A stretch of DNA of 46,351 bases from Bacillus norwichensis. GTDB lineage: Bacteria; Bacillota; Bacilli; Bacillales; Bacillaceae_C. Shown here one piece after another: positions 1 through 8,201 of the stretch. The notes below the pieces were generated by a model, which saw only the letters and a program-made list of their open reading frames with translations, searched no databases and was not told the DNA's origin. The stretch is from the NCBI RefSeq assembly GCF_014836955.1, contig NZ_JACSPV010000038.1:1-46351 (forward strand). The letters are read 5' to 3'. A program made the translations under genes and the position numbers. Each line of letters opens with the position of its first letter. Positions within the stretch are counted from its first letter, which is position 1.

Positions 1-132
1 GAATGATTTTTGGAGCACTCGTCCTCGATCATCTACAAAACAAGCGTAATGTGTGCGCTTAGCAATATCGATTCCGACGACTAGCGTTTTTTCGGTAACT
101 TGATTTATCTTTTGATTTTGTTTAAAATCCAT
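1..132 (-). CDS. IS110-family transposase, N-terminal part (cut by window edge)
   Basis: The reverse complement from 132 is open for 44 codons and runs off the window. It begins MDFKQNQKINQVTEKTLVVG and continues with IDIAKRTHYACFVDD. The GIDIAK stretch fits the first Asp motif of the DEDD (RuvC-like) domain of IS110-family transposases, here at about residues 20-25. A near-perfect ribosome site, AAGGAGG, lies about 8 bases before the ATG and fixes the start. Only the first tenth or so of a protein of roughly 400 residues is visible, so it cannot be said whether the element is intact. The family assignment comes from recognising the N-terminus, not from a search. Confidence 0.75.
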   Translation of the reverse strand, partial: MDFKQNQKINQVTEKTLVVGIDIAKRTHYACFVDDRGRVLQKSF

Positions 133-240
133 TATGAGTCCTCCTTGGTTACAAATTAGGGGTCAATTCGACGTGATTTGACACCCCGCATCATACCAAG
201 AGGGCTTTTTCTGTTCAAGTCCCCGAAAATCCTTCTAACA
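133..240 (-). other. Noncoding leader of the IS110 element, possible bridge-RNA region
   Basis: About 100 bases upstream of the IS110 transposase start carry no ORF. Members of the IS110 group encode a structured bridge RNA in the noncoding end upstream of the transposase. The reverse complement here contains GGGGTGTCAAAT and GACCCCTAAT segments that could partly pair. The element boundary was not identified, so this is a placement by analogy. Confidence 0.25.
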
Positions 241-263
241 GGAATGCTCCTTATTTTTAATAA

Positions 264-279
264 ATCAAAAAAAATTGAT
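264..279. promoter_or_regulatory. ArsR-type operator-like palindrome (O3)
   Basis: ATCAA-N6-TTGAT, identical in arms and spacing to the two palindromes upstream of arsR. It lies just past the arsR stop codon, towards the IS110 gene. It may be a leftover from a further arsR-controlled unit that is no longer present. Confidence 0.5.
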
Positions 280-295
280 GTATAGTGCGGAAAAA

Positions 296-607
296 TTAGC
301 AACAGCTTCCTTTTCCTGTTTTTCTAAAAATGCAGCACAATTCTTCTGATAATAATTTGTTTACTTCCGTATCATTTAAATCGTAATAACTCCATGTACC
401 TTTTGTTTCTTTAATAACTAATTCTGCATCCAACAAAATTTTTAAGTGATAGGAAAGTTTGGATTGTGTCATTTCAAAAATATCTGTTAAGTCACATACA
501 CATGTTTTTCCCCTTTGACAAAGCTCATACATGATTTCTAATCTTTTCTCATCTGCAAGAGCTTTAAATTTTCGTTCATACTGTTTAAAAGTTGGTCTCG
601 TAGTCAT
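296..607 (-). CDS. arsR: ArsR-family metalloregulatory repressor
   Basis: A 103-residue winged-helix repressor closely resembling the ArsR of Bacillus arsenic operons. The sensor motif CVCDL (about residues 36-40) supplies the cysteines that bind arsenite or antimonite, followed by the recognition helix region TQSKLSYHLK. The protein ends in GKGSCC, with a CC also in EELCCIF, so there are extra thiols near the C-terminus. The reverse strand reads AGGGGT about 12 bases before the ATG. Two ATCAA-N6-TTGAT palindromes flank a TATAAT -10 just upstream, which fits autorepression. No efflux pump or arsenate reductase gene follows: the downstream side is occupied by an IS110 element, so this regulator appears orphaned in this window. 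Confidence 0.9.
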   Translation of the reverse strand: MTTRPTFKQYERKFKALADEKRLEIMYELCQRGKTCVCDLTDIFEMTQSKLSYHLKILLDAELVIKETKGTWSYYDLNDTEVNKLLSEELCCIFRKTGKGSCC

Positions 608-627
608 TGAAATAATTACCCCTATTA

Positions 628-643
628 ATCAATTTTTTTTGAT
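628..643. promoter_or_regulatory. ArsR operator O2 (downstream of -10)
   Basis: ATCAA-TTTTTT-TTGAT, a perfect 5-bp-arm palindrome with a 6-base spacer. It lies between the -10 TATAAT (650-655, minus strand) and the arsR start, where a bound repressor would block transcription. Confidence 0.65.
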
Positions 644-649
644 GTATTC

Positions 650-678
650 ATTATATGCAGGCTCAACATTAAATGCAA
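650..678 (-). promoter_or_regulatory. arsR promoter
   Basis: On the minus strand a perfect -10 TATAAT (655 down to 650) lies 17 bp from a weak -35 TTGCAT (678 down to 673). The two operator palindromes bracket it. Confidence 0.55.
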
Positions 679-685
679 CTAATAA

Positions 686-701
686 ATCAATTTTTTTTGA
701 T
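686..701. promoter_or_regulatory. ArsR operator O1 (upstream of -35)
   Basis: ATCAA-TTTTTT-TTGAT, identical to the copy at 628-643 and 58 bp away from it (start to start), close to five and a half helical turns. Confidence 0.6.
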
Positions 702-1335
702 TAATTATTGTTTATGTAGGCTAACAATTTAATAATACCTTTAAACTCTAAACGTGATTATCATTATTAATGAGCTAAAACATCCCGTAGCAGGCTTTTG
801 GCAATTCTTATGATGTGGTGCAAAGTAAAAACAATCATATTTTCTGAAAAGCTCAAAGTTTATTTTGATACTATACATATCAACTGAAAGGGAAAAAGTT
901 CATGTGGAAATCAAGGTACTGTAAAAGTTAGTGTTTTATATTAAGCAGTCAAGTTATTTGTGTGAGACGCCACTAAACCAGACTCATGCCAGCCAATTTC
1001 AGTTTAATGCGTTTACTGTTTTAGTAATGCATTCATATCTTGATTTTCCTTTTTAATTCTTCATATATGCAAGTTGCTTCTCCTCATACATCTCCTGTTT
1101 CAATAGGTCAAACTGTAGATGTCAAAAGTAGTTCCCATTCTTGTATGCCCGCTTTTGCATTGCTTTTAGCCGTATCCCTCTAGGTTTTCCAGCTAATAAC
1201 GGTATAATACTTCTTGGATAAAGTGGACGGGAAAAAAATCACTGAAGTGGGCGGTGAATGCTACAAGTAAATAAGATATGATTATACCGGAAATGAAACA
1301 ATTTTGACTATTCAAGCGAAAGGAGGCCGATAATA
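702..1335. other. Gene-free stretch between arsR and dapA
   Basis: About 630 bases without a convincing gene on either strand. A sequence resembling a degenerate Fur box (12 of 14 positions of the 7-1-7 consensus on the minus strand) lies near 754-772. On the minus strand around 1035-1200 short open stretches such as IRLKAMQKRAYKNGNYF and EEKQLAYMKN look like fragments of a decayed gene, but I could not assign them. Confidence 0.4.
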
Positions 1336-2235
1336 ATGAGTGATTTTGGGCGTCTATTGACAGCGATGGTTACACCTTTCAATGCTGAGTTTGAAATTGA
1401 TTATGAAAAGACTGAGGAATTGATTGAGCATTTAATCAAAACAGGAACTGATACGATTGTTGTCGGTGGATCTACTGGTGAGCCAGCCAGTTTATCAATG
1501 GATGAAAAGTTAAGGTTATTTAAATTTGCAGTTGAGCGAGCACAGGGGAGGGTGAAGATTATTGCGGGGACTGGGACAAACGATACTCGTTCCTCCATTC
1601 GTTTAACTCGAAAAGCGCAACAAACTGGTATTGATGGAGTTTTACTTGTTGCACCTTACTACAATAAACCATCCCAGGAAGGTTTATACCAGCATTTCAA
1701 ATCTATAGCGGCGAATACTGATCTCCCAGTCGTGCTTTATAATATTCCTGGAAGGTCTGCTGTCAACATATCTACAGAAACGCTTTTGAGGCTTTCTCGT
1801 ATCGAAAATATTACAGCGATAAAGGAAGCAAGTGGTGATCTTTCAAAAGTGGGTTACCTAATAGAAAACGTTCCACCGGGATTTAAAATATATTCGGGGG
1901 ATGATAGTTTAGCTCTGCCAATCCTTAGTATTGGAGGATATGGAGTTATAAGTGTGGCGAGCCATATTGCCGGGTCCGAAATCAAAGGTTTGATCACGGC
2001 TTATTTGAAAGGGCGAGTGAAGGAAGCTGCGGAAACACACCGTCAATTGCTTCCAATTTTTGAGGGTCTCTTTATCGCCGCTAATCCCTCACCAGTAAAA
2101 TTTGCTTTAAGTGAACATGGTATCAATGTTGGGACAGTGAGGTTACCGCTTGTTTCATTAACTGAAGGCGAGGCTAAACATATCACAGAGATCATGGGAC
2201 AATTGAAAGAGGTTGGGAGGGGTATCTCCCGCTAA
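1336..2235 (+). CDS. dapA: 4-hydroxy-tetrahydrodipicolinate synthase family protein
   Basis: A 299-residue TIM-barrel lyase/aldolase of the DapA family. In lysine and dipicolinate synthesis DapA condenses pyruvate with aspartate semialdehyde. Visible landmarks are the pyruvate-carboxylate loop GGSTGE (44-49), the tyrosine pair in PYYNKP (108-109), VVLYNIPGR with Tyr135, and the Schiff-base lysine Lys163 in AIKEASGD. The loop reads GSTGE where GTTGE is usual, a conservative Ser-for-Thr change at a proton-relay position. The start is supported by AAAGGAGG eight bases upstream. No other lysine gene is adjacent, so this is probably a second dapA copy or a related aldolase (N-acetylneuraminate lyase and KDG aldolase share the fold). 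An 18-bp hairpin follows the stop. Confidence 0.85.
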   Translation: MSDFGRLLTAMVTPFNAEFEIDYEKTEELIEHLIKTGTDTIVVGGSTGEPASLSMDEKLRLFKFAVERAQGRVKIIAGTGTNDTRSSIRLTRKAQQTGIDGVLLVAPYYNKPSQEGLYQHFKSIAANTDLPVVLYNIPGRSAVNISTETLLRLSRIENITAIKEASGDLSKVGYLIENVPPGFKIYSGDDSLALPILSIGGYGVISVASHIAGSEIKGLITAYLKGRVKEAAETHRQLLPIFEGLFIAANPSPVKFALSEHGINVGTVRLPLVSLTEGEAKHITEIMGQLKEVGRGISR

Positions 2236-2260
2236 GAGTGATTCTCTATTAAGAAAAATT

Positions 2261-2302
2261 CAGGGCAAGCAAAAACAGTCTTTTCTGTTTTTGCTTGCCC
2301 TG
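2261..2302. terminator. Strong hairpin after dapA
   Basis: An 18-bp perfect stem, CAGGGCAAGCAAAAACAG and its complement, with a 6-base loop. The T-tract is weak on the plus side (TCCTTTTG) and a poly-A run precedes the stem, so it could also act on the minus strand. Confidence 0.7.
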
Positions 2303-2385
2303 TCCTTTTGATAGTAAGTAATAGACCTTTACGCTTAGTAATTTTAGCAGGGTACGAATGATAGATTTTTGCCTGTGAGAGGTAG

Positions 2386-2667
2386 ATGATAACAGCAAAT
2401 CCGAGAACCATCTTCACATTGAATAGTGGCATTGTTCCGTTTGTGAAGTCGATGTTTTGGTTTTTCACTGGATTTGGATTTAGCTGGCATTGGTTAACTA
2501 TATCCGGCCTAGTAGCAGTTGTATGCTTGTTCATTCTAAAAATAGCTCTTATTCCTATTGGTGTTGGATATGTCATATTTGTGCTGAGGGCGGGGAATGG
2601 TTTTCTTTCCGAGCTAGCCCATAAAAATCGGTTGAGTCTAAAGAAAAATGATTGGATGGTTACGTAA
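2386..2667 (+). CDS. Uncertain small membrane-protein ORF
   Basis: A 93-codon frame with two hydrophobic stretches (about residues 22-38 and 40-68, rich in F, W, G, I, V). The only Shine-Dalgarno-like sequence, GAGAGG, sits too close to the ATG. I do not recognise it. A longer frame on the opposite strand over the same DNA (2232-2804) runs through the dapA terminator and is less believable. It may be a fragment of a lost gene. Confidence 0.25.
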   Translation: MITANPRTIFTLNSGIVPFVKSMFWFFTGFGFSWHWLTISGLVAVVCLFILKIALIPIGVGYVIFVLRAGNGFLSELAHKNRLSLKKNDWMVT

Positions 2668-2905
2668 GAAAAAAAAGGACTTACACTAAAAATAAGTAAA
2701 TAAGCTTGGAAATTTATTTTCTGAGTAGACATGTTAATATCTGAAAACATAAACGACACAGCCACGTAACTGATAGCAAATATTTGGTAAGTGAAGCCTA
2801 TCAACGGCGTAGGGACGTAGGATCGTTACGAGGTATTGATTCAATAGAACCAACATCCTGTATTAGCAAGGATAACAAGAATAGCTCATAGGAGGTCTCT
2901 TATTC

Positions 2906-3523
2906 ATGGAAACTACACTTTATTTGACCCGTCACGGCCAAACTGAATGGAACCTAATAGATAAAATGCAAGGGCATATGGATTCCCCTCTTACAGAATT
3001 AGGTATACAACAGGCTGTATGGTTAAAGGTGCGTCTAGAAGATGTTCACTTTGATGCAATTTATTCTAGTTCAAGCTCAAGAGCAATAAACACCGCTCGA
3101 ATTCTATCGAACAACCGACCAATTGAAATTCAAACAATTGATTCACTAAGAGAAATTAACCTAGGACTGTGGGAAGGTCAACAAATAGAGCATATTCAAA
3201 GAAAGTGTCCTATTCAATATGCTCAATTTTTAACCAAGCCTCATTTATACAGTCCTATTGGTCATGGGGAAAGTTATCTCGAATTACTCGAAAGAACGAT
3301 TCCATTACTTGAAGACATCATTTCAAAACATAAAGGAGAACAAGTACTTATAGTCACTCACCGTATCACGTTAAAAGTGATTATGAGTTTCTTTATGAAA
3401 AAACGGTTGCATGAAATTGGAGACATGCCTGACATCTATCATACAGCATTGTGCAAGATTAGTATAAATGATGGTTCGCCAAAAGTGGTTTTGTATGATG
3501 ACATCTCTCATTATCAGGAATAG
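2906..3523 (+). CDS. Histidine phosphatase family protein (phosphoglycerate-mutase-like)
   Basis: A 205-residue member of the RHG phosphatase branch. The phospho-accepting motif TRHGQTEWN (residues 8-16, His10) is intact, the SSSSRAINTA segment holds the conserved Arg, LREINLGLWEGQ supplies the acid residue, and VTHRITLK holds the second catalytic His. The usual Gly after that His is Arg here, as in some Bacillus members whose motif is VTHTVTLK. Family members act on small phosphorylated metabolites (PhoE, alpha-ribazole phosphatase, broad-specificity phosphatases); the substrate cannot be read from sequence. The start follows an AGGAGGT about 9 bases upstream. It is a monocistron between dapA and a GNAT gene. 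Confidence 0.85.
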   Translation: METTLYLTRHGQTEWNLIDKMQGHMDSPLTELGIQQAVWLKVRLEDVHFDAIYSSSSSRAINTARILSNNRPIEIQTIDSLREINLGLWEGQQIEHIQRKCPIQYAQFLTKPHLYSPIGHGESYLELLERTIPLLEDIISKHKGEQVLIVTHRITLKVIMSFFMKKRLHEIGDMPDIYHTALCKISINDGSPKVVLYDDISHYQE

Positions 3524-3766
3524 ATCTTACTAAACATGTCTCAATGGTGCTTGTTTTGCCATGATTTAAAAGAGGCGAGTAAATTATCCACCAGAATTGT
3601 CCAATTTACAATGCTACTGTTCCATATGAAAAGCTTCTTTCTAGGTGAACGAATGCAATTAAAGCAACAAACGAATATTTTAATGTAAATACTAACCTAA
3701 ATATGTAAGGGTTTTTCATATAATCATGTTAATATATGTTTAAAAATAGATGGGAGAACGAACAAT

Positions 3767-4351
3767 ATGTTTGATGAATTGGTAGGAGAGAAAGTTCGAA
3801 TTGTTCCAATGGAAAAGAATCATGTTCGAGGTCTATATGAAATCGGAAATGATCAAAAAATTTGGAATCATTTACCAAAAGCTATTTTTACACCAAATGA
3901 TATGCAAGATTTTGTGGAAGAAGCATTATGCCAAAAAGAAGCGGGAACAGAATTTCCATTTATTGTGTTGCAACGTGAAAATGATAAAATTATTGGTACT
4001 ACACGATTTTTTGATATTTCCATCCAAAATAAAAGTTTAGAAATAGGGTGGACTTGGTACACTCCAGCTGTATGGGGAACACATATTAATACAGAATGTA
4101 AATACTTGTTACTAAAATATTGCTTTGAAACATTGAAACTTATACGAGTTCAATTTAAAACCGATGAACGAAATATTAGGTCTCAAAAAGCAATCGAGAA
4201 AATAGGAGGCGTAAAAGAAGGGGTTTTAAGGAATCATATGATTCGTAAGGATGGAACTTTCCGTAACTCCGTATTTTATAGTGTTATTGAAAGTGATTGG
4301 ATTTCAGTCAAGAATAAATTAACAAATATGTTAGAAAACCCCTCAGATTAG
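3767..4351 (+). CDS. GNAT acetyltransferase, RimJ/RimL type
   Basis: A 194-residue GNAT-fold N-acetyltransferase. LVGEKVRIVPMEKNHVRGLYEI is the first strand and helix of the RimJ/RimL branch. IIGTTRFFDI and SLEIGWTWYTP form the central strands, followed by the acetyl-CoA loop region with unusual WGTHINTECKYLL in place of a clear Q/RxxGxG/A. DERNIRSQKAIEKIGG is the conserved C-terminal segment. The likely acceptors are a protein N-terminus, an amino acid or a small drug; none can be named. GGGAGAACG precedes the ATG. A TATAAT at 3719-3724 could be its -10, but no good -35 is visible. Confidence 0.8.
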   Translation: MFDELVGEKVRIVPMEKNHVRGLYEIGNDQKIWNHLPKAIFTPNDMQDFVEEALCQKEAGTEFPFIVLQRENDKIIGTTRFFDISIQNKSLEIGWTWYTPAVWGTHINTECKYLLLKYCFETLKLIRVQFKTDERNIRSQKAIEKIGGVKEGVLRNHMIRKDGTFRNSVFYSVIESDWISVKNKLTNMLENPSD

Positions 4352-4378
4352 AATATTTGTAGGTGGATAGCAATTGAA

Positions 4379-5351
4379 CATGCGCCTGTTAGTAATATGA
4401 GTTTATGACGTTTTTTAGCGTTATGTTGGTTGGTGCAGTCCTTATCATTCATTTTTTATATAGACAAACGATTATATGATTATTTGCTATTCCAATATCT
4501 TTATTAATACTAGGTTACGGGAACGCTTTTTCAAATGAGGTGTCTCCGCTAGTACCTAGTCTTCAAAGTAATTGGTTAACTATCCATGTCATTACAGTTG
4601 CTGCTTCAAGTGTCATTTTATCTATTGTATTTGTAACGGGTGTTATTTATTTACTATCTACACTAGATACACATAAAAAATCAAAAAGCGCAAGCAGCTT
4701 AGAAGCTGTCATGTATTTTTTAGTTGTTGTTATCGGTTTTATTTTAAGTTTATTTATAATTATTTATATTTAAATTTATTTTTAGATCCGCAGACTGTTG
4801 AGGTGAAAAATATCGAAAATGGTATAACTGAAGAAGCAACTTATACAATGCCAATTATTGTGGTGAACAAAGAGATTTTACACAATGTGCAGGCGGGTAT
4901 GATTTTCGTATCGAATACAATTGATGCGAAAAAGTTAAACACGATTCTTTGGTCTTTTATCGTGGGAAGTGTTTTATATCTTCTTATCAGAATAATGACG
5001 CGTAAAAGAATAATTGAACTCTTAAAAAACAAACATTAAAAGTAAATCCTTTATGAATGGATGAAATTTCATACCGTGTTGTCTTAATCGGTTTTCCAAT
5101 GTTTTCTCTAGGCGGACTATTTTTTGCTATGATTTGGGCTCAAACTGCTTGGGGAAAGTTCTGGGGATGGGACCCAAAAGAAGTTGGGGCTTTAATTACC
5201 TGGCTTTTGTATGCTGCTTTACTGCACTTACGTCTGTCTAAGGGGGGAGGACGAACGTACAGTCTGGCTTGCGATAATTGGATTTGGTACGATTATCTTT
5301 AACGGAGTGTTTGTTAATTTAGTAATCGCAGGCCTTCATTCGTATGCCTAA
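4379..5351 (+). pseudogene. Broken cytochrome c biogenesis gene (ResC/CcsA family), C-terminal two-thirds
   Basis: Successive frames read like ResC (CcsB/CcsA family). HAPVSNM then YEFMTFFSVMLVGAVLIIHF is followed by VSPLVPSLQSNWLTIHVITV (about 4540-4600). KLNTILWSFIVGSVLYLLIR (about 4935-4995) leads to [19 protein letters not shown] and [12 protein letters not shown] (from 5060), and the frame ends with [16 protein letters not shown] and a stop at 5349. At least four frameshifts or stops interrupt it. The N-terminal third and the partner resB are missing. In the heme-handling WWD region, [14 protein letters not shown] carries Gly where Trp is usual. ResC with ResB carries heme across the membrane for c-type cytochrome assembly; this copy cannot make the protein. 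Confidence 0.8.
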
Positions 5352-5875
5352 ACTATATAGAATGTTCGCATAGGTTTTTATACGAGTATTTGAAGGTTCT
5401 CGGAATATCCAACAAGGGTAAGTGACCAAACGATAAGTGGCTAATTACTAAAAGAACACCTGCTTAACAAACTAGTCGCTCTCTGTTCAATCGTTTATAT
5501 TTACAATGTTCTTACAAACCCTCCTTATATTTCAATATGTCTTACATCTTTTGATGGGCTTCTAAAACAAAATTTGATTTAAAAATTTAAGAAGATGCTG
5601 TTTATAGAATAATAAGGTCATCAAAAAGGATGAATCTCAAGTTGGATTTTCTTAAATCAGATAAAAAATCTACATGAAATCTATAATTACATTGCATTGA
5701 ATAACCCTCGTCTTGGCGAATCAATATGTACTAACTACATTAAAATTGAAGATGAGGTCGCAAGCATACGGATACACCCCATGCAGAATCATATCCGTCA
5801 GATATCAAAGTGCTCCAATGAATAAAAGTCATTACTCATAAACGGTTTCTGATACTGATTGTATTATTAAACAAG
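5352..5875. other. Decayed intergenic DNA after the resC remnant
   Basis: No intact gene. The only readable piece is the short frame at 5676-5825, listed separately. Confidence 0.4.
5676..5825 (+). pseudogene. Possible ParE/RelE-type toxin remnant
   Basis: A start-less 49-codon frame reads EIYNYIALNNPRLGES and continues with IRIHPMQNHIRQ. The EIYNYIA-NNP opening resembles the first helices of ParE/RelE-superfamily toxins (LxEIxxYIxxxNP). No antitoxin gene is visible. This rests on a short similarity and could be chance. Confidence 0.3.
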
Positions 5876-5876
5876 A

Positions 5877-5915
5877 CCGTAAGTGTCACAGCACTTGCGG
5901 CTTCTTTTATTTTGT
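5877..5915 (+). terminator. Rho-independent terminator
   Basis: Stem CCGTAAGTG / CACTTGCGG (9 bp including one G-U) with a 6-base loop, followed by CTTCTTTTATTTT. It points rightward into the gerC end, so it also separates the convergent units. Confidence 0.6.
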
Positions 5916-5982
5916 ATTTAATTTTATTGATATTACAAATTTGTAAAAAATTCCCAAAATAGAATAACGTAGCCTTGAACAA

Positions 5983-7107
5983 TCAATTAATAATCCCGTG
6001 TCGGACGATTTTAACGTTAAATGTTGCATCAATCGGAGTTTCAGGGTAAATTTTTTTCCAATCGATTTTTTTCCATGTGGAATGATGATAGGCTTTGACT
6101 CTCTCTCCTAACCCTAAGGAATCATTTTTGGCTTCTTGCATTTTCGTCAACGTTTTATTCGCCAATTTACTTAATCGGCTTTCTATACGTTTAGCCAGGG
6201 CTTTCACTTCTTTTTCCTCATTTAAATGATCTAATGCATATTCATCAACCTCCACCTCAAGATCTACAATTACTTTTGCAGTAATATGCCCTTTATTTGT
6301 GTTTATATCTACTTTTCTCGTGTTTTTACGTACGGCGACGTTCACAAAATTTTTATCAGGGTCTTTTTGATCATTCCTTATCTTAAAGTTTAATGTTACG
6401 CCTTTTGTCTTTTGATCCGATAATATCAGGAATATGCCTGTTTCCTCGATATTTAATTGGCCTGTCAGACGATCACCATGAAACAAAGCCAATCCTTTTA
6501 CAATTACTTCTTTTTCGTTTCTTAAGCCAACATAAGGCAGCACAAGATCTTTGCCTTTTGATAAAATAATCGGACAAGCGGTTTGCACATTTTCATTTTT
6601 GGTAACTCCTCCTTTTTCAGCACTGTCAAGAAGCTCTGAATAAACATCACTGACAAGCATAGAATTACCTGTCTTAACTGACAAGCCATCTTTTGCATTT
6701 CCGTCAAAGATAGCCAAATTGGCATTTAATGGACCTCTCAAATCCCGATAGATGGAATCCAAAGTTGAAAAAATACCTTGGGAAGCCAAGCGTTTGCCCA
6801 AAAGTATGACTTTTGCTTTGGACCTGTCAAATTTTTCGGGAATGCTTTGGTCCATATGTTTTTCGGCATCTTTGACTGTATCCCCAGTCATGGATAAAAC
6901 GTTACTTTTATTTACAGGTGCATTTAGTTGGCTCGTATCACTATTATTTTTGGGAAAAGTCACAGTTTTGATTAATTTGTTGTCGTTTCCCCGGTCATAT
7001 CCAATAGCTAATACTAAGCTGTGTTCTTTTAATAAGCGCTGATCCCAGCATCCAGCAAGAATGATGGATAATATGGCTGCCCAAATAAAGGTTAATCGAT
7101 AATTCAT
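5983..7107 (-). CDS. gerKC: Spore germination receptor C subunit (Ger(x)C lipoprotein)
   Basis: A 374-residue Ger(x)C-family lipoprotein, third gene of the germinant receptor operon. The signal peptide ends in lipobox LAGC (Cys20), and CWDQRLLKEHSLVLAIGYD is the family's conserved opening. The C subunit sits on the outer face of the spore inner membrane and is needed with the A and B subunits for response to nutrient germinants. Its ATG overlaps the stop of the B gene by 4 bp (ATGA), so they are translationally coupled. The gerK symbol indicates the family; which of the gerA, gerB or gerK receptors this corresponds to is not settled. Length and architecture are normal. Confidence 0.9.
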   Translation of the reverse strand: MNYRLTFIWAAILSIILAGCWDQRLLKEHSLVLAIGYDRGNDNKLIKTVTFPKNNSDTSQLNAPVNKSNVLSMTGDTVKDAEKHMDQSIPEKFDRSKAKVILLGKRLASQGIFSTLDSIYRDLRGPLNANLAIFDGNAKDGLSVKTGNSMLVSDVYSELLDSAEKGGVTKNENVQTACPIILSKGKDLVLPYVGLRNEKEVIVKGLALFHGDRLTGQLNIEETGIFLILSDQKTKGVTLNFKIRNDQKDPDKNFVNVAVRKNTRKVDINTNKGHITAKVIVDLEVEVDEYALDHLNEEKEVKALAKRIESRLSKLANKTLTKMQEAKNDSLGLGERVKAYHHSTWKKIDWKKIYPETPIDATFNVKIVRHGIIN

Positions 7108-8201
7108 CCGCTATCCCCTCGCTCTTTTTTGTTGAAAATGATGGATATAAGTAAAAATAAAATGGGTAGACCTAAAGCGAAAGTAAAAACCAGGAATTGA
7201 TTATAAATCATGAATTTGGATGTTATCTCATACTTGCCATGTAAAAACATCGCTAACCCAAAGCATAGGGCTGCAGTGAGAATGACGAATTTTTTTATTT
7301 TATTTGAATTCATGGCGACCGAGAGCCCCAATGAGGAAGCGTATAACGCAGTCATAAGTGTAGTGGCAACCAAGACAATCCACATGGAGGTAAAGAGTAA
7401 ATCCGGCCTTTCAATAATTCTGAAAGTAAATGCCTTTATTAGATATAAAACCGGTTCAGGTACAAGCTTAAATTCTTCCGGACTAAAAAAAAGCAAGCAT
7501 GTTAAGGTCAAAAACAAATAAAAAAATGTGACAAAGATATTGGCAATCGTTGCGGCTTTTATTACTCCCTTTTTATCTGATTGAACAAAAGAATGGGTGA
7601 TAAGTAATAACTCGAATCCCTGAAATGCATAAAAACAGGGGAGGATTCCTTGAATCATTGGCATGACTCCACTGGTTCCAACAGGCAAAATAAATGTAAG
7701 ATTTGCATCTTTTAACGCATAAGCAGCGAAGCCTATAAATCCGATTAAAACAACAGAGGCAAGAAGAAAGAAACGAGCTATGAGCTGAAGATTTCCTATT
7801 ACAATATAAACCGCAGTAACCACCATTAGTATGAGCAGCAGCCATTTTGGTGTCAGCGGCATCATCCAAGCCTTGAGGATATAGGAAAAATTCTCTAGAA
7901 CCAAACTCCCGAAGTAAATAAAATATATGCTATATAAGATGACGATCGTTTTTCCGATTATGTTTCCAAAAAGAGATTGGGCAATCCCATACAAATGTTT
8001 TGAAGGAAAACGCACTATTAATGCTCCAAATAAAAGAATTGCAATTTGGATGATGACACCCGTTAGCAATATAGATATCCAACTATCCCCCTTTGCTTTT
8101 ATAAAAACATCGAAAGGTAAAGAAACCACACCTACTCCTACTTGGCTGTGAATTAATAAAAATATCAACTGAAACTGAGTAATTTCTTTTTTACTGCCCA
8201 T
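7104..8201 (-). CDS. gerKB: Spore germination receptor B subunit (GerAB/ArcD/ProY transporter family)
   Basis: A 365-residue integral membrane protein with about ten hydrophobic segments, of the APC-superfamily branch that forms the B subunits of germinant receptors. The opening ITQFQLIFLLIHSQVGVGVV followed by SLPFDV is typical, and the first helix holds the unwound GVGV segment thought to contact germinant. LPCFYAFQGFELLLI near the middle is also a family landmark. The gene overlaps the 3' end of the A gene by 11 bp and the start of the C gene by 4 bp, so all three are one transcript. The B subunit is thought to recognise the amino acid or other nutrient; the ligand cannot be predicted here. 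Confidence 0.92.
   Translation of the reverse strand: MGSKKEITQFQLIFLLIHSQVGVGVVSLPFDVFIKAKGDSWISILLTGVIIQIAILLFGALIVRFPSKHLYGIAQSLFGNIIGKTIVILYSIYFIYFGSLVLENFSYILKAWMMPLTPKWLLLILMVVTAVYIVIGNLQLIARFFLLASVVLIGFIGFAAYALKDANLTFILPVGTSGVMPMIQGILPCFYAFQGFELLLITHSFVQSDKKGVIKAATIANIFVTFFYLFLTLTCLLFFSPEEFKLVPEPVLYLIKAFTFRIIERPDLLFTSMWIVLVATTLMTALYASSLGLSVAMNSNKIKKFVILTAALCFGLAMFLHGKYEITSKFMIYNQFLVFTFALGLPILFLLISIIFNKKERGDSG

Noticed and set aside
754-772. Fur-box-like sequence upstream of dapA
   Set aside because: 12 of 14 consensus positions but no promoter or gene nearby in a suitable position; such matches are expected in AT-rich DNA.
2232-2804. A 190-codon frame on the minus strand
   Set aside because: It overlaps the end of dapA and runs straight through the 18-bp terminator hairpin, has no ribosome site and shows no recognisable domain.
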